Positions 11,482-21,905 are shown, counted from the stretch's first letter. The stretch: 64,000 bases of DNA from Macrobrachium rosenbergii (GCF_040412425.1 NC_089749.1:14795162-14859161); one strand, 5' to 3'. Notes: generated from the letters alone by a model not told the origin. Program-made: numbers and translations.

Positions 11482-11846
11482 CTATTGTACAGTATATTCA
11501 TTTTGCTTTTCTTTTTTTCCATTCCCAATCGCAGTGTCTTAATTTTCCCTACGGTTCCACAGTTATTCCTACCCATTTGTCTCAAGTTAATGGAAGTTTG
11601 AGGAACATGTTGTTAGTTATCCTTGAGGTTTACAATGTCGTGAGGGATTTGATAACTGTTGGCCCCCCGTAAGTTCATGGCAATGCTCAAGCACCGTCGC
11701 TTGTTAAGTCTCCAGTTATTGACGTCAGGACCTCAACCCCAGACGAGTTTTGTCAAGGACGGCACTTGTTCGTCGGATTTTGCTTTGCAGATTAAAAAAA
11801 AAAATGTGGTTTCTTTGACACGTAGGTTGCACGAGTCAGTCTACAT

Positions 11847-12640
11847 AGGTCCGCCTGTTAATATAAATATTAATAGTTCAAGGACAGGTTTGGAAACGTG
11901 ACACAAGGGAAGTCAGATCTAGTAATGTTCTTTAGCAAATCTTATATTTTAGAAATCAGTCTGTTAATATGAACGTTAGCTTGAGGACAGGTCAGGAAAC
12001 ATGACAGATAAGGCGAGGTCAGATCTAGTAATTGTTTCTGTAGCAAATCTTCGCCTATAGAGGTCATTCTGATATGAACATTAATAAGTTGAGGACAGGT
12101 TAGGAAAACTGGCAAATTAGACAAGGTCAGATCTAGTAATTGTTGCTTTACCAAGTCTTCGTCTTGACAGGTCAGTCTTAGCATTAACGATAATAACTTG
12201 AGGATAGTTAAGGAAACATGATAGGTAAGGCAAGGTCAAATCTTGTAACTGTTCCTATAGCAAGGCTTCGTTTTTTTTTTAGCTCCTCATTTGACGGGTT
12301 GGTATCGTTCTCGGCTAGCACTCTGCCGGGCCCGCGTTCGATTCCCCGACCGGCCAATGAAGAATTAGAGAAATTTACTTCTGGTGACAGAAATTCGTTT
12401 CTCGTTATAATGTGGTTCGGATTCCACAATAAGCTGTAGGTCCCGTTGCTAGGTATATAACCAATTGGTTCTTAGCCACGTAAAATGAATCTAATCCTTC
12501 GGGCCAGCCCTAGGAGAGCTGTTAACCAGCTCAGTGGTCTGGTTAAACTAAGCTATACTTAGAGATCAGTCAGTTAATATCAACATTAATAACTTTAAGG
12601 ACAGATTAGGAAATATAACACCAGGCAAATTCTGCCTTCG
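11847..12640. repeat. 108-bp tandem repeat, five units, split by a SINE
   Basis: Units start at 11847, 11953, 12061, 12169 and 12563. Shared blocks are AGGTCAGTCTGTTAATAT, GAACATTAATAA, TTGAGGACAGGTTAGGAAAC and GGTCAGATCTAGTAATTGTT. The gap between units four and five is exactly occupied by SINE copy A1, so the array predates the insertion. Confidence 0.9.
12282..12561 (+). mobile_element. Family A tRNA-derived SINE (A1)
   Basis: The head GCTCCTCATTTGACGGGTTG, TCTCGGCTAGCACTCTGCC and GCGTTCGATTCCCCGACCGG carries pol III A-box-like and B-box-like (GTTCGATTCC) sequence. The body has GAAATTCGTTTCTCG, TAGGTCCCGTTGCTAGG and CTTAGCCACGTAAAATGAAT. The end is CAGCTCAGTGGTCTGGTTAA then ACTAAGCTATACTT. 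Inserted in the 108-bp array. No coding capacity; it would have relied on LINE machinery. Confidence 0.85.
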
Positions 12641-12944
12641 TCTCTGGAAGCTCCATAGTTGTTTCCCAGTCGCTTATTAGAGCTTCAAGCGAGGGCAGGC
12701 GAGAGTACATGAGGAAATCTATCACTGCAATTGTGGTCTTTTAATTTTGCCGGAACCCGTTTCCGGGGTATTTATCCGTTGCCTTCCCGCAAGTTCCTCG
12801 TTATTCTGAGGTGTGCGGCCTTGCGGTGAAGGCTTAGGTTTTTGAAGGCGCCGATGGTGGCTGACGCCCTGGCGTTTTTTGTTATAAGAGGTGCCAACTT
12901 ACGTTTTGTCAGTAAAGGAAAGATGAAAGTTAGTTTAGTTATAT
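12641..12944. other. Unique GC-richer stretch
   Basis: No recognised repeat or conserved exon. Balanced base composition compared with its neighbours. Confidence 0.4.
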
Positions 12945-13199
12945 AGGACACCTAGGGGGTGCGAAGCCGGTTCCTAAGGGGTGCGAGGATGCCTGTGAAT
13001 AATTAAAAGCTAAATATATTTTTATATATATACGCATATTTTTTTCTGCAAAAAAATTAAAAAAATAAATATTTTTGTAATTAATACACATCATTAACTT
13101 TCTATTTTAGCTTTTTTTATTTCAGCAATTCAGGGGGTGAGAGAGCTCACTGCTGATTTGAAAGGGGTGCATACATTGGAAAAGGTTAAGAACCTCTGC
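12945..13199 (-). mobile_element. Partial hAT-type non-autonomous element (right end)
   Basis: On the minus strand the end at 13199 reads CAGAGGTTCTTAACCTTTT, a classical hAT terminal inverted repeat start. Internal GGGGTG blocks occur at both sides (12955-12990 and 13133-13170). The opposite terminus is not recognisable and no 8-bp target duplication could be paired, so it is decayed or truncated. Confidence 0.5.
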
Positions 13200-13839
13200 A
13201 GTTAGGTGGTTAGACATTAAAGTCACCAACTCTTTCTCTGTTGAATCATCCGCTAAAAATCAGGCGAAGGCTATGACAATCACACGTGAAGTAATGTCGA
13301 TATCTCTTTTTAGATGCATACTTTAGATGTCACTACGATTTTTGGGAGCTTTTTTTAAATGAAAATTCCTTGAACTGCAAAATAATCTTCCTTGCTATGG
13401 GCTCTCATTCCTTCCACGTGGCCCTCTTTGGAAGGTTGATACTTTGTCCTTTGTTGTATGACATTGCTGGTTATTTTAGTGACTAGCTCTTTAAAAAAAA
13501 ATTCCTTACGCCCTTCTGGGTTTAAGGAAAAATTACTTTTGGAATTTGGAAGATTAAGTTGAACGTTATTTGCATAAGCTAACAGAGCTGGTCCGGTTTT
13601 TTTTTTTGTTCACAGCTGGTGGCGGGTTGGGGAAGGTATCAAAGGGAAATTATGGAAAATTACTATCTGCTGTGCTTCTATTAGGACCCACTCCTCCCCC
13701 TCCCCTGTGTCGGATAAAAGACAAAACTTTATAACAATGGCGATTTATATGTTTTCAGCGAAAGTAAAATCCATACATTGCAATTGCTTGATAAGTGAAG
13801 GGTTGCCGAATTTGTTGGAAGAATGCAGCTGAAAGTAAT

Positions 13840-13841
<2 letters not shown>
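13200..13841. other. No recognised feature
   Basis: Unique sequence. A C-rich run at 13687-13709 gives weak minus-strand G-quadruplex potential. Confidence 0.5.

Positions 13842-13919
<78 letters not shown>
13842..13919. repeat. (CT)n microsatellite, about 39 units
   Basis: Uninterrupted CT tract, one of the longest in the window. Overlapping open frames on both strands are dipeptide runs. Confidence 0.98.
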
Positions 13920-13922
<3 letters not shown>

Positions 13923-14334
13923 CCACACAGGAAGTGTCGTTCCTTTCCATAAATTAGAAACTGGTGATGCAAGCGCGGTCGCAAGCACTCGAGAAAATGA
14001 ACGATAATATATTATTGTTTACGTAAGTAACAACCCAGAGATAGCAACTGAGATAAAGCTGTCTCTGTCTGTGCGGTTTGGCGATGTATGTTCACTATTT
14101 AACTTTTAAAATAGACAAAAGTGTAGGATTTTTTAATAATGGCCCGTGGCACTTCCGGCAGAAGGTAGAAAACACTTTCTAGTGCTTCTCTGTAGGTAGG
14201 AAGCGATGCTTTGAAATGAAAAATAAATAAATCAGTGAAACTTCCGGGTTTAAATTCTCGCAGGAACCACGCATTCACTGGACAAACGTAGCACACTGAC
14301 GTAGCTTAGCTGTTCATTGAAAGCTAATTTTGTC
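13920..14334. other. No recognised feature
   Basis: Unique sequence; nothing supportable. Confidence 0.5.
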
Positions 14335-14765
14335 ATTCTTTCTACCTCGAATTATTTGATGTTAATATAATGAACTAGCAGTGAGGAAAGTATCTTATGG
14401 TAATGTTCTGAAAATCAAATTATTCTATAATCTTAAGAGGGACGTATCTTAGACAATTCTCTCAACCTCAAGTTATTTCCTAGTAAAATTTAAGAAGAAA
14501 GTATCTTTATAAAGATAATTCTCTAAACCTAAAATTATTTGCTATAAATATAATCGAAGAGGAAAGTACCGTATCTTGATATCTTAATGCTACTTATATA
14601 GTCTTAAGAGGGAAGTATCTTTAGATAATTCTCTCAACCTCAAATTATTTCCTATTAAAATCTAAGAAGAAAGTATCTTTTTAAAAATAATTCTGTAAAC
14701 CTAAAATTATATGCAATAAATATAATCGAAGAGGAAAGTATCTTAATAAAGATAATTATGATAAA
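14335..14765. repeat. AT-rich higher-order tandem repeat, about 171 bp
   Basis: The blocks TCTTAAGAGGGA.GTATCTT, ATTCTCTCAACCTCAA.TTA and TATAATCGAAGAGGAAAGTA recur with about 171 bp spacing (14431 and 14602). Each is made of two related sub-units of about 70-80 bp carrying AAGTATCTT. Confidence 0.85.
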
Positions 14766-15470
14766 TACTTGGCTGATGTCTTAACTAGATGGAGCATTCT
14801 CCTAAAGGAAGAATGTTGTGCATATCTGTGAAAAATATTATTGCATATATCTGTGCATAAACAGGAAGCGAAGAATGTATGTCGCGGTCAGTCTGTAGTG
14901 TTGGTAGTGGAAGAGGGGTTGGGAGTGGTGGGGAGGAGGGAGAGGGTGGGAGGGAGTAGGAGGTGGTGTGGGGAGGAGAGGGTTGATGAGTCTGGAAAGG
15001 GTGAGCGTAACTTCCTTGTCTTTGTCGTATTCTTTATATTCCTTTTCCGGGATTTTTTATTTTATTTTGTTTTTTTTTACTGTGAGAACTGTAAATAGTG
15101 AGGACGGAGTACCATTAGTCAGCATGATGTTCTGGAGGTAGCAGTGATTTTTAAATTTGTATTTTGAGATGTGTATTTTAGTGTAGGTCAATTTTTAATG
15201 TCAGTAAGTTCCGCATAACGAATGAGAAATTAGTTTTGAACACTTTCGTATACAGTCGTTACTACGTCAGTGTTTATAATCAGCTGTGTTTTTTTGACAA
15301 AGGTAATTAGGACAAAGTGCAGGCTTAACCGTAGTATACTAAAAGTTGTTGAAAGTGCTTATTGCTATATAGTAAGTGCTTTTTTAGTGGAGCAAGTGAC
15401 CTGCCTTTCTTTTCCTAATTCCTTCTTACTTCAGTATGTGGCATTAAGATATAATTAATGAGTAAAAAGC
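14766..15470. other. Unique sequence with a G-rich run
   Basis: Contains the strong G-tract cluster listed separately. No gene recognised in the remainder. Confidence 0.5.
14915..14954 (+). other. G-quadruplex-forming run
   Basis: Seven runs of three or four G occur within 40 bases (GGGG, GGG, GGGG, GGG, GGG, GGG, GGG), mostly separated by one to six bases. This comfortably satisfies the standard G3+N1-7 rule on the plus strand. No gene is attached to it. Confidence 0.8.
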
Positions 15471-15650
15471 CATAATAATGTAAATGAGACTGTATTTTTC
15501 CAATATACAAAAAAGGGGTTAAAAAACAGGGGGAGCTTTCCACTGTTTTTTTTTTAACCTCTCTTGTATTTTGGAAAAAGTCTCTCATTTACATTATTGT
15601 GGATTTTGAAAAAAATACACTCTCTCATTTACATTATTGTGGATTTTGAC
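15471..15650. repeat. Foldback (inverted repeat) element
   Basis: Left arm 15471-15535 (ATAATGTAAATGAGA, TTTTTCCAA.ATACAA, GGTTAAAAAACAG) is complemented by right arm 15541-15600, leaving almost no loop. A partial third copy of the arm end lies at 15622-15650 (TCTCTCATTTACATTATTGT). The transcript of either strand would form a hairpin of about 60 bp. Confidence 0.85.
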
Positions 15651-16357
15651 TCATCACTTCCAGTCACAATATAGTGATGCATCATAGATAAGATATAATT
15701 CTACAAACTGAAGAACTCGTACACATTCCGAGTTCAACAATGTGAAAGCAACATTTAAACTTAAAATAATAAGTTTTAAAACACTAGCTAGATAATTACT
15801 GTCACATCAGATTACTGCTAATTACTTTATTTATATATGCTTTCTGTAACATATTTGCTACCTATTTTTAAATTTTTTTTCACAATATCTGCATTCGCCT
15901 TCTGTTGGGAACAGCTGATTTGTCATAAACTGGAACAGCTGTCGTTGAGACTAACCAAATTTTTAAAAATTCCATTTATTGCTTTGTTTTTCTTTTTTTT
16001 TTTTTGCATGTCTGGATATCTAGCACGTCTAGTTATTCAAGGTTATATTTCTAGTCTGCTGGATTATGTAACACGAGTGCCTGTTTGTATGGCATGTAAC
16101 ACGAAAGTGCTTGTTTGTACACCGTGTACAAGTCACGTACATGTGAAGATGAATGGCACGCAGAATATGAGGGACTCTGGCGTTGAGGCTTTTGAAGTAG
16201 ACTTTTTGTTATTAATTTTGAATTAAGGAAAAATTTCTAGGAGTTGGTTGCAAGAAGGGATTGATTTACGTTGCGAAGTAAATACGGTACTCAATTATAT
16301 CAGGAAGATGTCATGGGGCAACAACTCAAAGCACGGGGTGGACTGTGGGGCATACTA
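15651..16357. other. No recognised feature
   Basis: Unique sequence. Copies of GTAACACGA.GTGC.TGTTTGTA near 16067 and 16096 form a tiny duplication. An open frame at 15837-16226 is AT-rich with no recognised domain. Confidence 0.5.
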
Positions 16358-16605
16358 AAGTTCTTTTACCTGTCCCTTCTCCCTAGTGCAACATATGTTT
16401 CTTTGTTGTACCTCCGTTCATATTCTCTTTCTTCCATCTGGCTAACCACCCTCTTCTAACAATTATTTCACAGTGCAACTGCGAGGTTTTCCTCCTGTTA
16501 CACCTTTCAAACCTACCTGCTCTGTTTCCTTTCCATTTCTGAATGACCTCATAGGTTCCAGCGCTTGGCCTTTAGCCTAAACTCTATAGTATTCCATTCC
16601 ATTCC
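16358..16605 (+). mobile_element. Family C retroposon, 5'-truncated (C4)
   Basis: Recognisable from about AAAGTTCTTTTACC onwards, then TGTACCTCCGTTCATATTCT, GCGAGGTTTTCCTCCTGTTA, TGAATGACCTCATAGGTTCC and TGGCC. The tail is ATTCCATTCCATTCC. The 5' hairpin and stem region are missing. Confidence 0.85.
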
Positions 16606-16848
16606 AACAAATTTAAACTTACGTAGCCTTCAAGCAGCCTTCAAGCAGCCTTGAAGTAGCTCTTTCGACATAACTTGAATAGTTCATTGACACATTTTGT
16701 AATGGTCTGCTGTACCTTGGTTTAGGGACGCTATACACGCGAGTAAATTCACCTGGAAGACAGGTTGACAGGCATGAGTGAATCTAGAACGTAGTGAAGG
16801 CTGACAGTCAGTTCTCCGAAAAATAAACTGCTAGTGGTTAGGCATACA

Positions 16849-17160
16849 AAAATTAGGCATATGCTTCTTGAAATTTGGTTCAAAGGAATCCCAGTTTTGC
16901 TTGCAAGAAAATTGTTTATAGAGTTATTAAATTTTAGTTTAAAAGAAACGTAATTTTGTTTGTTTGAAAATAATTAGGTATATATTTATTGAAATGTAGC
17001 TTCAAAGGATTCATAATTTTGTTTGAAAAAAAATTAGACAAGTTGATTGAGTTTAGGTTCAAAAGATAATTTTGTTTGGAAAAAAAAGTTGGCATAGGGA
17101 TATTAAATTTATGCTCCTTTGAACCCAATCAAAGGAGCATAACTTTGATTTAACTCGTAG
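16849..17160. repeat. About 60-bp tandem repeat, five diverged units
   Basis: Units near 16852, 16911, 16972, 17031 and 17089 share ATTAGGCATAT, TTGAAATTT, GGTTCAAAGGAAT and AATTTTGTTTG. Strongly AT-biased. Confidence 0.85.
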
Positions 17161-17199
17161 ATGGAATTTAGAAATGACAAAGATTGACTGGTATTTGAA

Positions 17200-17350
17200 T
17201 TTTGTGAATCGTGATTTTGATGTAACTTAAAGAACAGTACAAACTGACGATGCTCTAACTTAGCGAATACAATATTTTTATGTAACCAAAGAACAGTACA
17301 AACTTGACGATGCTCTTAACTCTGTGCGAATAAATTTTAGCACCTAGAGG

Positions 17351-17401
<51 letters not shown>

Positions 17402-17460
17402 GAAGGTACTTTTGAGGCTGTACGATGGTCTTACACAGTGGCGAATATAATTTTTCGTAT

Positions 17461-17530
<70 letters not shown>
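17200..17530. repeat. GA-punctuated composite minisatellite
   Basis: (GA)n tracts at 17352-17397 and 17465-17528 follow related spacers with ACAGTACAAACT.GACGATGC, TTA.CT..GCGAATA and TTTTTATGTAACC. This is the same architecture as the CT composites, in opposite orientation. Confidence 0.9.
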
Positions 17531-17531
<1 letters not shown>

Positions 17532-18598
17532 CCTTTAACGTAAACTGCTCCTGATATGCAACGAGAGGAAGGCAGAAATCGTCGAATCATGCTTTTTTTC
17601 TCTCTGTCTACAAGTACATGCTATCATTCTACAAGTATGTGCAGTCATCATTCTACACCCGCTTATTTGTACTCGCCTGACGTGTGATGATCTTCTCCAC
17701 CAGTCATCGAGTTCGGACATTTATTTCCACGACCTTGTCGTATCATTGAATGTCTGTCTGACTGACCTTACGAGCACCACTCAAGGTAATTTTTAGCATT
17801 CTAGGTTGTGTGGGGCCGTTGTTTTTATTTTTTCCTCGTAAAGTCTGTATTAAACCTAGGAAATTTCAAGGTTTTGGGTGGGCGTGGTTTTAAGCAGTTC
17901 CTATTTTTTTTTCTAGTTCCGTGGTTTTTTTTTTAATTAGGCGATTCATAAATTGTGGTTTTTCAGGAATGCTAATGTCTGGTGTACAGATTCTCTTGTC
18001 AGTTACAAGGGTAATTTAATTATGAGGACAAGTAACAGCTGCCGCTTTGCAACGTAATATAATTGATTGTGAGTCAGATGTAGCGAGAAATAATCGCAGA
18101 CCTGTGAAAATAGAAAATTCCTTTTGGAATGTTAATTTCCTTTGTCGTTTTTCAAGGACTTAATGAGGACAAGACCTTAGCCCTAGGTATACTGGCTTAC
18201 CGCGAAACTATTGCTAAGCACGGAAATTTGTTTTGCCTTATTATATTGAAAGGTCTCGCCCATTTTGTCCGGTTGAGCTGGCACGCCATAGGGGACTTCT
18301 GAAGGCTGGACAAGACAAAAAAAATTACCGTCGATAAAATCTCTGATATCTTGCATATTTTTTTTAGCTAGTTTCTTGAGCTGCTGCACCACTTCAGACG
18401 TTAGGATCGTTGATATTTTTATTTACAGTATTTTTTTGGTAAGGGCTAATGTCAGGAGATTCTCAGAATACAATGATTAATTGTAAGCTTGTGTATTGCC
18501 CTGGTGTTTACTGAGCTGGATACGTTCGTTACATCAAAACCTGATGACTTAGCTAGAACATATTGCAGATGTTGGAATGTAAAATTCATCTAGTAGGG
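17531..18598. other. No recognised feature
   Basis: Unique sequence of about 1.1 kb with no repeat family or conserved exon recognised. Confidence 0.5.
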
Positions 18599-18642
18599 TA
18601 TTCTAGGATTGTTCTTTTGTGTAACTCAGAATTATTCCACTT

Positions 18643-18644
<2 letters not shown>

Positions 18645-18704
<60 letters not shown>
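18645..18704. repeat. (ATT)n microsatellite, about 20 units
   Basis: Perfect ATT repeats abutting the 3' tail of the inverted family B copy. Confidence 0.97.
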
Positions 18705-18707
<3 letters not shown>

Positions 18708-18836
18708 AAAAAAAACTCTATTCATATGAAACAATCCCCCAGGTGCGATTGACTTGAAATTCGAGCTTCCAAAGAATATGGTGTTCATGGGAAAAATGTA
18801 ACGGAAGGTAATAGGAAATACAGAAAGAAGACTTTG
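18705..18836 (-). mobile_element. Family B retroposon 3' part, inverted (B2)
   Basis: On the minus strand it reads ATGAACACCATATTCTTTGG, AAGCTCGAATTTCAAGTCAA and TTGTTTCATATGAATAGAG, then runs into (AAT)n. 5' head not seen. Confidence 0.75.
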
Positions 18837-19022
18837 TTAGAAAAATTTGCTGTCAGTTCTACAGTAGCAGAAATAATAATTTTAAATTCACTTTTCAAGA
18901 GAGTTGATGTTTTCAACAACAATCAATCCCTTCACATGGTTTCAGTCAGTGACAATAAGTACAAAGACCAGGGTTATATTGAAGGATTGTTCTTTTGAAT
19001 AACTAAGAAGGGTTCAGCTTGC

Positions 19023-19098
<76 letters not shown>
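19023..19098. repeat. (ATT)n microsatellite, about 25 units
   Basis: Perfect ATT repeats abutting the second inverted family B tail. Longer than its duplicated counterpart at 18645-18704, so it changed length after duplication. Confidence 0.97.
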
Positions 19099-19099
<1 letters not shown>

Positions 19100-19206
19100 A
19101 GTGAACCCTATTCACATGAACAAGCCCACAGGGGCAGCTGACTTTAAATTCAAGCTTCCAAATAATGTGGTGTTCATTTGAAAGTAACAGGTGATAGGGA
19201 GTGCAG
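19099..19206 (-). mobile_element. Family B retroposon 3' part, inverted (B4)
   Basis: The minus strand reads AAATGAACACCACATTATTT, GGAAGCTTGAATTTAAAGTC and TTGTTCATGTGAATAGGGTT before the (AAT)n tract. Duplicate of B2 within the 378-bp segmental duplication. Confidence 0.75.
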
Positions 19207-19330
19207 AAAATTTTTTTAGTCAAGTCTGTACTAATATCAATATAATTATTAACGTCACTTTCAGGTGTTGATAGTTTCAATAACTACAAATCCCTTCACA
19301 CGGTTTCAGTCAGTAACAGTGACTAAGTAC

Positions 19331-19786
19331 ATAAACGAGTCTAAATGGGTATCCCGCGTTACCACCTCCTCCTCTCCCGCCCCCCGACGCCAGGGTTGTT
19401 ACAAGTTAACCTTGACTGGCAGCCATCAGGAACTCGTAAATCCAACTTGAAAGACGTGCATGAGGATTACAAGGATTACACGACGACTTGTCATTATCAC
19501 TTTGTTGTAGGGAGGAAGGAAGGAAGTAAGTTTCGAAGGGAAGGTCATAGGTCATCGTGGTCACGGAAACGAATGAATAAGGAATCACTGATTACTTTGC
19601 CTGGCGTGCCTTGAACTGCTGAGACAGGTTTTTTGCTTTTTATTGCTTTTGATTTTTAGCGAGGTGACGTGTTTTGTATGGGGTTAAGTTACTGATTTTT
19701 TTTAAGAACTTCAGCCATTAAATACTAATGTAAGTGTATAGCTTTACTTATGGATAAAGCAGTTTTTAATATTGGAGGCTGAATCA
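19331..19786. other. No recognised feature
   Basis: Unique, moderately GC-rich. An open frame at 19345-19614 is hydrophilic, with no motif or splice context that I recognise. Confidence 0.45.
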
Positions 19787-20425
19787 GGTTTCATCTCAAA
19801 CTGTACTTTTAGGAAAGCTATTCCAGTAAAGTTTTTCGTCTGAAACTCTGCTTTTCCTAAAGCTTTACCAGTACAGTTTCAAACTTTACTTTTCCTGAAG
19901 CTATTCTAGTAGTTCCATCCGTAACTTCACTTTTCATAAAACTTTTCCAGTAAAGTTTCACCTGAAACTTCACTTTTAGGAAATTTCTCCATTAAAGGTT
20001 CCTATGAAACGTGACTCTCCTAAAGCTTTAAAATAAAGTTTAATCTGAAACTTTACTTTTAGCTTTTCCAGTCAGACCAAACTTTACTTTTCTTGAAACT
20101 ATTCCAGTAGTTCCATCCGAAACTTCACTTTTCATAAAACTTTTCAAGTAAAGTTTCACTTGAAACTTTACTGTTAGGAAATTTCTCCATTAAAGTTTCC
20201 TATGAAACCTTATTCTCCCAAAGCTTTAAAATGAAGTTTAATCTGAAATTTTACTTTTAGAAAAGCTTTTCCAGTCAAACCAAACTTTAAGTAAAGCTTT
20301 TCCAGTAAAGTTTCATCTGAAACTTTATTTTTAGGAAAGCTTTCCAGTAAAGTTTCACTGAAACTAGACTCTCCTAAAGCTTTTCCAGTAAAGTGCCATC
20401 TGAAACAGTTTATCCTAAATATTTT
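19787..20425. repeat. About 43-bp tandem repeat with a 198-bp higher-order unit
   Basis: Basic units contain CCAGTAAAGTTTCATCTGAA, ACTTTACTTTTAGG and AAAGCTTTT. Distinct unit variants recur in the same order: AGTTCCATCC at 19911 and 20109, and AAATTTCTCCATTAAAG and TCC.AAAGCTTTAAAAT in both halves. That shows a higher-order repeat of about 198 bp. Each unit has an internal dyad between AAGTTTCA and TGAAACTT. Confidence 0.9.
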
Positions 20426-20606
20426 CGCGCAGGATTTTATCAATCATGAGATACTGATATCAGCTAGAAGCATTCCTCACTAACTTACTAATTCAAGGGA
20501 CACTACAGAAACAGGCATGATTTTTAAAGCTTGGCCAAGATTCTGAAATCCATTCTACTAAAAAGTGTCAGCTTTAAGTTGAATCAAGTCAGTGGAATTG
20601 GCTTCA

Positions 20607-21136
20607 GTCTAGCCCAGTGGTTCTGAAACCGGGGTGGGGGTAATGAAGCCGTTTCTTGGGGGCAACGAGGCACTTTAATTCCATTTTGTAATAAAAGGAA
20701 CAATGTTTTAATTTTAGTTTTTTGTCAAAGGAACAATGTCTAAAATCTAAATTCTTTAGAAACATTTAACGCGTAAAACTTACTAGTAGTACTATATTGT
20801 AACAATGCTAATGATATTCCCATCTGCTTAGAAATTCCCGTGCTGTTGTGGAATCTAAGAGCAATGAAAAACTACAGATTCCGAATCCTGCTGATAGCGC
20901 TAAAGGCTATGTACATCAAATCCCGTATCAATCACGGTACGAATTCTATGTATTTCTTGAGACTTGAGCGAAAGTAAAATTAATTCTTATTTATAAAATG
21001 CATTAGGTTAGAAATTAAGCATTCCAATACTTTTAACTTCAAATAACTGAAGAGGAATGGGCTAGGGGTAATGGCGATCGTCACACCATTGCCGGGGGTA
21101 ACGATACCGGCAAATTTTTTAACCACTGGTCTAGCC
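20607..21136. mobile_element. hAT-type MITE with 8-bp target duplication
   Basis: The element spans 20615-21128 (514 bp). The left end reads CAGTGGTTCTGAAACCGGGG. The right end, read on the minus strand, starts CAGTGGTTAAAAAATTTGCC. Both ends are flanked by the perfect 8-bp duplication GTCTAGCC (20607-20614 and 21129-21136). A CAGNGGTT terminus plus an 8-bp duplication is the hAT signature. There is no transposase frame, so it was mobilised in trans. GGGGGTAA motifs occur near both ends. Confidence 0.9.
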
Positions 21137-21905
21137 CACCCCACGAAAAGAAAAGATTTAAGGAAATATTTAGGGGAACCTCTAAGGAATAATTGTCAGG
21201 GAGGTTGGCGGTGAAAGGGGTTTGGCTTAACCTCACAGGAAGTAATGCAGAACAGTAATAAGATATTTCCCCTGTAGTTAGAGCACGATGTATTTCTATG
21301 GAATGACGTGATTTCTTCCACAGACGAGGGCAAATTTTTATCTAACATTTCTCTTGACTTTGTGGGAATCAAATATGGATTTTCAGGTACCTCCTACCTT
21401 CTCATTTTGAGAGTTTAGCAGAAGTATTTCTTTTCATCTAGAAAACTCTTGAAGGAATCCATTACCGTTTATGTTAGCAAAAATAACTCATTTATTTCAT
21501 TATAAGATTTATTTCAACTTTCAGTTACACAATATTTGAGTAGCTGTTTGGTTGGCAGATTAGAATATTTGATATATTCTCATGTAGGGCCACAATTCAG
21601 TAGTTCTAACAACGGACAGAGGAATTTATACCTTGGTATGAAAGTCACAGTTAAGACAGTTTCAACGAAGGAAACTAGCATTTTGGGTTAATACTTTTAG
21701 AGGCACAATTAAAGATGGTTTTAACGAAGACACAACATCGGAGACAGTCATTGCCATTGCCCTCAGGGGCCTGAAATTCAAAGATAGTCTAAAGCCAAAG
21801 GATCACTGCTGATCACTTGATTGATCACTTTTACTAATTTTCATCATGAGCAAAACAAGCTTCGCTTGGCCTTTATCATTACCAAAGGTGATCGGATCTT
21901 GTTGC

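Larger units (their letters stand above)
10883..11575. repeat. Tandem duplication carrying C2 and C3 with their 3' flank
   Basis: Sequence after C2 (11084-11167: ACAGTATATTCATTT, ATTTCCCATTCCTAATCGCA, GTCTTAATTT) reappears after C3 (11485-11575: ACAGTATATTCATTT, CCATTCCCAATCGCAGTGTC, TTAATTTTCCC). The two copies therefore arose by duplication of an existing insertion plus flank, not by two independent insertions. Confidence 0.85.
18599..19330. repeat. 378-bp tandem segmental duplication
   Basis: Copy one runs from 18599, copy two from 18977. Each has the order AGGATTGTTCTTTTG, a long (ATT)n tract, an inverted family B tail, then TTTCAA.AAC.AC.AATCCC and TTCACA.GGTTTCAGTCAGT. The B insertion was therefore duplicated with its flanks. 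Confidence 0.9.

Noticed and set aside
12282..12352. Functional tRNA gene in the head of A1 (and of A2, A4)
   Set aside because: Same reasoning: tRNA-derived promoter region of a SINE with no complete cloverleaf.
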